From Bacteroidota bacterium (GTDB lineage: Bacteria > Bacteroidota > Bacteroidia > Palsa-965): a stretch of 64,000 nucleotides of DNA. Positions within the stretch are counted from its first letter, which is position 1, and each line of letters starts with the position of its first letter. The notes beneath the pieces were generated by a model. That model was given only the letters and a program-made list of their open reading frames with translations, was not told the DNA's origin and made no database searches. Of this stretch, positions 58,850-64,000 are shown piece after piece. The position numbers and the translations under genes are program-made. The stretch is from positions 65,618 to 129,617 of the forward strand of contig VBWE01000014.1 in assembly GCA_006218065.1 (NCBI GenBank), given 5' to 3'.

Positions 58850-58926
58850 AGACAATAAAAATGTTGTCAATTTATTTTTGACAATTAATTCGTTGTCATA
58901 AATTTGTAGCAACAAAATCGTTGTCA
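58850..58926 (+). promoter_or_regulatory. Phased TTGTCA box array (operator candidate)
   Basis: TTGTCA occurs at 58864, 58893 and 58921, and its complement TGACAA at 58879; a weaker AGACAA lies at 58850. Steps between starts are 14, 15, 14 and 28 bp, and orientation alternates at the first four positions. The strongest pair is TTGTCAA, 7-bp spacer, TTGACAA. The array overlaps the -33/-7 region of the ATPase operon, which suggests a repressor or autoregulation site. Confidence 0.5.
58878..58906 (+). promoter_or_regulatory. Promoter of the ATPase pair
   Basis: TTGACA (58878-58883) and TAAATTTG (58899-58906; full -7 match), 15 bp apart; the ATG at 58930 is 23 bp downstream. Embedded in the TTGTCA array. 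Confidence 0.55.
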
Positions 58927-58929
58927 AAA

Positions 58930-60111
58930 ATGGATTGGATAAAACCGAAAACAATTACCGGATCTCCTGCAGAAGGAGATTGCTATCTCAGAAGACAATA
59001 TATAAATGATGAGTTCTGGGAGAAGATACGAAATAACGAACACATTCTTTTTGTAGCTCCACGTCGTGTCGGGAAGTCTTCAGTAATGAAAGACTTGGAG
59101 AACAGCCCGGAAGGTTGTGTTGCCGTGTATCAGAATATTGAATCTGACAGGAATCAACGGGAGTTTTTCAAAAGAATTTTTTTGCTGCTTCTTGATCGAT
59201 TAAAAGGACATAATCGGTTTATCAAACGGGTTGGACAATGGATAAAGCAGAGAGGGATTGGAGAAATATCTGCGGAAGGAATTAAGTTCGAATCAAAAGA
59301 GCTGAGTTATAAAGAAGAGTTGCTTGGATTAATTGAAGAACTTGGGAAAGAAGAAGATTTGCGTATAGTTATGATGCTGGATGAATTTCCTGATGTTATC
59401 CAGGCGATTGCAAAGAATGACGGAGATGAAGCAGCGATAGAAACGCTCAGGACCCTTCGCAAAATCAGGCACGATAAAGAGTTTAAACAGTTTTCTTTTG
59501 TTTTTGCCGGCTCGGTTGGACTTCGTCATGTCGTAGCTACGCTTGACAGGGAGAGCTTAATCAATGATCTTGCTCCTGTTCGTATCGACAAGTTGTCTGA
59601 TCCTGAAGCGCACGAGTTGCTGAACTTGTTGCTGAACGGAGTTACGATGCAAATGGGATTGCAGGAAAGGGATTACCTGCTGGATAAAATTACCTACCTG
59701 CTTCCGTATCACATTCAATTGATGGTAGAGAAATGTGATATCATTCTTTATGTTACAAAAACAACTGTTATTACACGGCAAGATATCGACAAAGCCTTTG
59801 ATGAAGTTATTAAGGAAGGACGAAACTTCAATGATTGGGAAACGCGACTTACAAGATACCTGGTCAAAGAAGATTCAAAGTATTGTATTGAGATATTAAC
59901 CCGAGCCGCACATATTGAAGGATACACAATTCAGGATGCATTTAATCATTCAAAAAAAGCTGCTCCGGTTACCGGGTATAAAGCGTTGCTGGATGATATC
60001 CTTATTAAGGATGGGTACCTGGTCGAAGAAAATGGCAGGTATTTTTTTCTTTCGCCGTTTCTCCGGGAATGGTGGAAAAACAGGCACCCGGAATTTGAAA
60101 TCGAAGACTGA
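58930..60111 (+). CDS. P-loop ATPase (AAA/STAND-like), first gene of pair
   Basis: The 393-aa product has a Walker A motif APRRVGKSSVM (Lys49), Walker B VMMLDEFPDV (Asp151, Glu152), a sensor-type FVFAGSVGLRHV, then a helical lid (ITYLLPYHIQLMVEKCDIIL) and a C-terminal winged-helix-like end: GYKALLDDILIKDGYLVEEN, GRYFFLSPFLREWW. This is the layout of the archaeal-ATPase/MalT-like STAND class. No nuclease, TIR, protease or membrane domain is visible. An alternative TTG start at 58921 is less likely than ATG 58930. Base composition is AT-richer than the flanks. The next ATPase gene starts 6 bp downstream. Confidence 0.85.
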   Translation: MDWIKPKTITGSPAEGDCYLRRQYINDEFWEKIRNNEHILFVAPRRVGKSSVMKDLENSPEGCVAVYQNIESDRNQREFFKRIFLLLLDRLKGHNRFIKRVGQWIKQRGIGEISAEGIKFESKELSYKEELLGLIEELGKEEDLRIVMMLDEFPDVIQAIAKNDGDEAAIETLRTLRKIRHDKEFKQFSFVFAGSVGLRHVVATLDRESLINDLAPVRIDKLSDPEAHELLNLLLNGVTMQMGLQERDYLLDKITYLLPYHIQLMVEKCDIILYVTKTTVITRQDIDKAFDEVIKEGRNFNDWETRLTRYLVKEDSKYCIEILTRAAHIEGYTIQDAFNHSKKAAPVTGYKALLDDILIKDGYLVEENGRYFFLSPFLREWWKNRHPEFEIED

Positions 60112-60117
60112 GAAATC

Positions 60118-62448
60118 ATGAAACCAATTACCTATTATCAAGCCTCGGGGCTGACGGATTTGGAAGTAAAAAGCCAATTTGTCGTCCGGAAAAATGAACT
60201 TGAACGTGTGATCTCGGAGATAAGAAGAGATGACATGAAGGGTTCTATTCAGCACTATATTTTTGTTGGACAACGCGGTAGCGGGAAATCAACATTGCTC
60301 AGGCGAATACAGGCGGAGATAAACACGGACAAAGAATTGAACGAACGGCTCATTGCCATTAACCTGAGTGAAGAACAAGCCGGCATTTACCGTTTGCACG
60401 ATTTGTGGGATCGTGTTTGCCAGGAGCTTCGTATGAACCATAAGATAGAGGTGGAAGAAGTAAAATGGGAGGATTATGAAAATGATCTGACTGATTTTGC
60501 CCGTGCGCTATATAGTGCAATGCAAAAAGGATTGAAAAAAACGGGTAAAAAAATAGTATTGCTGCTTGATAATATCGACCGAATTCTTGAGAGTGTCAAA
60601 GCAAATGACAATCATCTTTTCCGGGAATTACTCATGAATTATAAGGATGTTCGGATTATTGGGGGAAGTACCCGCCTCAGTGAGCATCACTGGAAGTACG
60701 ATCAACCGTTTTATGAATTTTTTAATGTAATACGCCTGGCTCCGTTAACCAAGGAAGAACTGAAAGAGTTGCTGGTGTTCTGGAGTAATTTTCTGAAAGA
60801 ACCAAAGCTGGGCGAATTTGTCTGTAATAATTCCGGGCGTCTTAACGCCTTACGCATTTTAAGCGACGGAATGCCCCGAACCATGCTCAATCTTGTAGAA
60901 CTTATGATAGACCGCCCCGGCCAGCAGGGATATGATTATCTAAGATATATTCTTGATCGCGCTACGCCAGTATACCAGGAACGCCTTGGAATTCTATCTC
61001 CTCTGCATCAAAAAATTGTCCTCGAACTTTCTTTCTTCTGGGACGCGGCCAAGGTTAAAGAATTATCTGAAGCTACACGTATTGAAAGTAAAACATTGTC
61101 TGCCGCATTAGCTCAACTGGTTGAATTACAAATTGTCGATAAAATAAAAGGTAAGGGCAAAAATCTTATGTACATCTTGCGGGAAAGGTTTTTCAATCTT
61201 TGGTTGATTATGACGCAGGGAGGGCCGAAACAAAAGAGTCAGGTGAAATGGCTGACAGTTTTTTTGGAAACCTGGTATAACGAGCAAGAACTAAAAGAAA
61301 TGTATCAAAAATTTATTAATGAAATCGATGGGGGAGTTATTGACCCTGATCGTGCAGTAATCAAAGCCAAGGCATTTGTGCATTTAAAGAACATCTCAAT
61401 CGACGAAAGAGACTTGTTGCTAAGCCGTATACATGAAGTAATTGGTGACAGAAAAGAATACCTGGAACTTTTACCAGCAAAAGCAGCTGACATCATTATG
61501 AATGTTTTTGCTTTAATTGACGCTGAGGCATGGAGTCAGGCGATAGAAGAAATGGAAAAAATAGATCAAGATTTTGAGATGAAATACCATATGATAGGAT
61601 TTTTATTTGAGATGAAAGGTGAAATTGTAGAGGCCGAAAAACTTTATCGAAAAGGAATTAAAAAGAATATTAAAGGCACATTATCGCTGCTTGCAGATAT
61701 TTATAAAAAAGAAGAGCGTTATGAAGATGCCGAAAAATTTTATTTGAAGGCAATTCAGTATAGTGATGTTAAAGGACTCATAGGGATGGGTGAGCTATGC
61801 GAAATAAAAGGTGATGCTACACGAGCGGAGGAATATTATATTCATGCAACGGAAAATGGGAGTGTAATCGCTTTACATGCTCTCGCCGAGTTTTATGCTA
61901 AAAATAAACGTAATGAGGAAGCTGAAAAATATTACTTGCTCGCTATTAAAAAAGGATACATTTTCGGAGCAGGCCCATTAGCATTTTTCTATTTCGATAA
62001 TAATATCAAAAAAGAAAAGGCATATGAGTTAATTGTAGCATATAATTCCCGAAACCAAAGAATATTCGATTATCAATTCTTTTTTTGTGCGGAACAAATT
62101 ATTGCAATTTGGGCTGGATTACCTGAGAAAATCTCTTTGATCGAAAACGAGTTGGGAAGCATTGTTGATAGTAAAAACGAATTTCTTCTCAAATATATTA
62201 TTTCGGAATGTTTAGTTCATAAACAGGCAACTCATGTATGGAATTGGTTTTTAAACCAAGAATTTGGTGAAAAAATCAGAGAAATGCTTCGACTTTTATT
62301 TTTTGTAACGGCACGGTTTATTAATAATAGTGATGCCCAATTAAAAATACTGGCGATTGCTCCTGAACTTATCGAGCCTGTAGATGAGATATATCAGGAT
62401 ATTATCGAACGTCAAGAATTCTACTATGGAAAGAACAAAAACACATAA
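60118..62448 (+). CDS. P-loop ATPase with winged-helix and TPR/Sel1-type C-terminus, second gene of pair
   Basis: The 776-aa product has Walker A VGQRGSGKSTLLRRI (Lys57) and Walker B IVLLLDNIDRIL (Asp151, Asp154), then GSTRLSEHHWKYD, a lid with LVFWSNFLKEPKL, and a winged-helix-like region (about residues 295-365) with HQKIVLELSFFWDAAKVKEL. From about residue 480 come TPR/Sel1-like helices: KYHMIGFLFEMKGEIVEAEK, LSLLADIYKKEERYEDAEKF, LIGMGELCEIKGDATRAEEY and LHALAEFYAKNKRNEEAEKY. The domain order NTPase, winged helix, superstructure-forming repeats is that of STAND proteins, used as sensors in signalling and phage defence. AT-rich, especially in the TPR part. Role not known. Confidence 0.85.
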   Translation: MKPITYYQASGLTDLEVKSQFVVRKNELERVISEIRRDDMKGSIQHYIFVGQRGSGKSTLLRRIQAEINTDKELNERLIAINLSEEQAGIYRLHDLWDRVCQELRMNHKIEVEEVKWEDYENDLTDFARALYSAMQKGLKKTGKKIVLLLDNIDRILESVKANDNHLFRELLMNYKDVRIIGGSTRLSEHHWKYDQPFYEFFNVIRLAPLTKEELKELLVFWSNFLKEPKLGEFVCNNSGRLNALRILSDGMPRTMLNLVELMIDRPGQQGYDYLRYILDRATPVYQERLGILSPLHQKIVLELSFFWDAAKVKELSEATRIESKTLSAALAQLVELQIVDKIKGKGKNLMYILRERFFNLWLIMTQGGPKQKSQVKWLTVFLETWYNEQELKEMYQKFINEIDGGVIDPDRAVIKAKAFVHLKNISIDERDLLLSRIHEVIGDRKEYLELLPAKAADIIMNVFALIDAEAWSQAIEEMEKIDQDFEMKYHMIGFLFEMKGEIVEAEKLYRKGIKKNIKGTLSLLADIYKKEERYEDAEKFYLKAIQYSDVKGLIGMGELCEIKGDATRAEEYYIHATENGSVIALHALAEFYAKNKRNEEAEKYYLLAIKKGYIFGAGPLAFFYFDNNIKKEKAYELIVAYNSRNQRIFDYQFFFCAEQIIAIWAGLPEKISLIENELGSIVDSKNEFLLKYIISECLVHKQATHVWNWFLNQEFGEKIREMLRLLFFVTARFINNSDAQLKILAIAPELIEPVDEIYQDIIERQEFYYGKNKNT

Positions 62449-62506
62449 CGATTATAGCATAATATACTAATTATGAGATAGTTGTGTTTTGTTTGTCCGT
62501 TCCCTG

Positions 62507-62514
62507 TAACTTTG
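62507..62514 (+). promoter_or_regulatory. Promoter -7 box of the sigma-factor gene
   Basis: TAACTTTG, full TAnnTTTG match, with TTTG runs near 62487-62494 as possible -33 part. ATG follows 49 bp later. Confidence 0.6.
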
Positions 62515-62563
62515 CCCCCGATCAGCCCGTCTTACGACTGAAAAACATCGAAATACTGCTGCG

Positions 62564-63049
62564 ATGACCGTTGAAGAATTCAACCGCTGTGTTGATGAAC
62601 ATGCCGATAGCCTCTATCGCTTTATCCTGAAAAATGTGAAGGATAAGGACAAGGCGAAGGATATTGTCCAGGACACGTATGAAAAACTGTGGCTGAAAGT
62701 TTCGGATACGGAAGCGAAGAATGCCAGGTCGTATATGTTCACCACCGCGTACCGCACGATGATCGATGCGATCCGGAAGGACAAACGGCAGGGCTCGATT
62801 GAAGAAGCGCCGATGATCGCACTTTCGACGAATAAACAGTACAGCGATCTCAAGGAAATTCTGAATGAAGCGGTATCCAAACTTCCCGAAATGCAGCGGT
62901 CGGTGATCATGCTCCGCGATTACGAAGGATACAGCTACGAAGAAATCGGCGGGATTACCGGGCTGAGTGAATCACAGGTAAAAGTGTACATCTTCAGGGC
63001 GCGGACGTTTTTGAAGAATTATATAGGAAGCATGGACAAAGTGCTTTAA
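62564..63049 (+). CDS. ECF RNA polymerase sigma factor
   Basis: The 161-aa product has region 2 (FNRCVDEHADSLYRFILKNV, KDIVQDTYEKLWLKVSDTE, RSYMFTTAYRTMIDAIRK) and region 4 (LPEMQRSVIMLRDYEGYSYE, EIGGITGLSESQVKVYIFRA, RTFLKNYI) of sigma-70 family ECF factors. It lacks regions 1 and 3, as normal for this group. The gene downstream (5 bp gap) encodes a probable membrane anti-sigma protein. It directs expression of an unknown stress or envelope regulon. Confidence 0.95.
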   Translation: MTVEEFNRCVDEHADSLYRFILKNVKDKDKAKDIVQDTYEKLWLKVSDTEAKNARSYMFTTAYRTMIDAIRKDKRQGSIEEAPMIALSTNKQYSDLKEILNEAVSKLPEMQRSVIMLRDYEGYSYEEIGGITGLSESQVKVYIFRARTFLKNYIGSMDKVL

Positions 63050-63054
63050 GAAAA

Positions 63055-64000
63055 ATGGATATTAACAGGAACAATTGCGAAGCTTATTTCCTCGATTTTT
63101 TTGAGGGACGCCTCTCCCCGGAGCAGGCTGAGCTTTTGTTCGCTTTCCTGGATGAGCATCCCGATCTCCACGAACTGTTCAACAACTACGAGCATATCGG
63201 GCTGGACGATGAATCCGGTGTGAACTTCGAAGGAAAAGAAACCTTGAAACGTTTCGCTGATCTGCCGCTGACGGTAAACGAAGCGAACTGCGAAGAATTT
63301 TTTATCGCCGCCGCTGAAGGTTTGCTGAATGCCGATGAACAGAAACGCGTGGAGCAGTTTCTCGCGCAACACCCGGAACGCCGCGCCGATTACGATGCCT
63401 TCGCAAAAACGCGCCTGCAGCCCGAAGAAATTGTGTTTGAACATAAAGGGTCGCTGAAGAAAACGCTCGAACCGGTCAGCGCATCGAATTACGAAGACTA
63501 TATCCTTTCCGCGATCGAAGGTTTGCTGAACGCGCAGCAGCGGAAAGAACTCGATACGTTCATCGCATCGGATCCGGTGTATGCTGCGGTATTTGCACAA
63601 TATCAGCAAACCCGCCTGCAGCCCGACCTTTCCGTTGTATTCGAAGACAAAGCTTCGCTGAAACGTCGCGCCCGCGGAACACCGTGGATGCCCGTATGGC
63701 GCGCTGCGGCTGCTTTCGCGGTACTCGTACTTGCCGGTTACGGCATTACGCGCCTGGCGAACGGCGGCCCGGTTGATGCCGATGGTCTTGCCGGGAATTC
63801 CGCGCTGAAAAACCGCGAAGTGACCCCGGTGGTTATTCCTGTTCCCGACAATAACAACGGAACGCAGCAGGCCAACTATGCTTCGAACAACGGCACTCAA
63901 AAGATTTCTCCGCTGGATACCACGAAACCCGTTCGCGAAAATTTATTCGCAGCAAGTTTTAATCCCCGTGAGATCCAGGGAATCCGGCAAAAAGAAACTG
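63055..64000 (+). CDS. Probable anti-sigma protein with triplicated N-terminal module, C-terminus cut off
   Basis: The gene runs off the right edge; 315 codons are visible. The product starts MDINRNNCEAYFLDFFEGRL and has three similar modules (about residues 5-65, 75-135 and 143-204): each has N-C/Y-E-x-[YF], EGxL, E/QxxxxxxFxxxxP, and ends VxFExKxxLKK/R. A membrane helix follows (WRAAAAFAVLVLAGYGITRL, about 215-234), then a polar Asn/Thr-rich, presumably periplasmic part. Position behind an ECF sigma gene and the topology suggest an anti-sigma factor; anti-sigma domains usually occur once, not three times. Start ATG 5 bp after the sigma stop. Confidence 0.75.
   Translation, partial: MDINRNNCEAYFLDFFEGRLSPEQAELLFAFLDEHPDLHELFNNYEHIGLDDESGVNFEGKETLKRFADLPLTVNEANCEEFFIAAAEGLLNADEQKRVEQFLAQHPERRADYDAFAKTRLQPEEIVFEHKGSLKKTLEPVSASNYEDYILSAIEGLLNAQQRKELDTFIASDPVYAAVFAQYQQTRLQPDLSVVFEDKASLKRRARGTPWMPVWRAAAAFAVLVLAGYGITRLANGGPVDADGLAGNSALKNREVTPVVIPVPDNNNGTQQANYASNNGTQKISPLDTTKPVRENLFAASFNPREIQGIRQKET

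Overview
The window is chromosomal DNA of a member of the Bacteroidota, roughly half GC by eye. The evidence is lineage-typical: a fused murF-alr gene, type IX secretion (T9SS) C-terminal sorting domains on at least five proteins, DUF3098, DUF5686 and GDYXXLXY proteins, the DUF2157/DUF4401 pair, and many promoters with the Bacteroidota -7 box TAnnTTTG instead of a TATAAT box. The order is not certain; a Chitinophagales/Sphingobacteriales-like environmental organism would fit. The window holds no rRNA, tRNA or CRISPR array that I can see.

Layout. 1-5.2 kb: a cut-off membrane glycosyltransferase-like gene, rsmI, a T9SS cargo gene, an M28 peptidase and thymidine kinase. 5.2-13 kb: murF-alr, a YfiR-type lipoprotein, an ARPP-1-type protein, small lipoproteins, an eroded gene remnant and an MHS-type transporter. 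13-23 kb: surface or secreted proteins (three T9SS cargos), lipoproteins and dnaG. 23-29.5 kb: housekeeping genes uppP-truB, queA-ispD, an amidohydrolase and rlmN. 29.8-34.3 kb: a minus-strand run of five envelope genes that includes a YidD-domain protein and two sister proteins. 34.4-44.7 kb: a polyprenyl synthase, two membrane glycosyltransferase-like proteins, two MORN-repeat proteins, a cytochrome c, the DUF2157/DUF4401/GDYXXLXY trio and a CYTH protein. 45-53.4 kb: ftsX, leuS, a T9SS cargo, a DUF3108 protein and tryptophan 2,3-dioxygenase. 53.5-58.8 kb: a DUF5686 outer-membrane protein and an active/inactive M16 peptidase pair. 58.8-62.4 kb: an AT-richer two-gene block of P-loop ATPases. 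62.5 kb to the end: an ECF sigma factor and a probable anti-sigma protein built from three copies of one module.

The most unusual things are four. (1) leuS carries a complete DUF559 (Vsr-like nuclease) domain inserted in frame, bounded by imperfect terminal inverted repeats, and further downstream holds a second, AT-rich divergent stretch just before its KMSKS motif. (2) Three intergenic elements share long perfect C-rich inverted arms (5.2, 17.0 and 44.8 kb) that resemble the ends of the leuS insertion and may be its non-autonomous relatives. (3) The ATPase pair at 58.9-62.4 kb looks horizontally acquired and sits behind a phased array of TTGTCA boxes; it could be a STAND-type regulatory or defence system, but no effector domain is recognisable. 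(4) The putative anti-sigma protein at the right edge has a triplicated cytoplasmic module. A second palindromic repeat family (four copies near 44.1, 46.0, 49.7 and 56.0 kb) and several smaller inverted repeats fill most remaining gaps between genes.

Many genes form tight operons with 4-50 bp overlaps. Several start codons lie only 6-8 bp behind a -7 box, so those mRNAs should be leaderless or nearly so.
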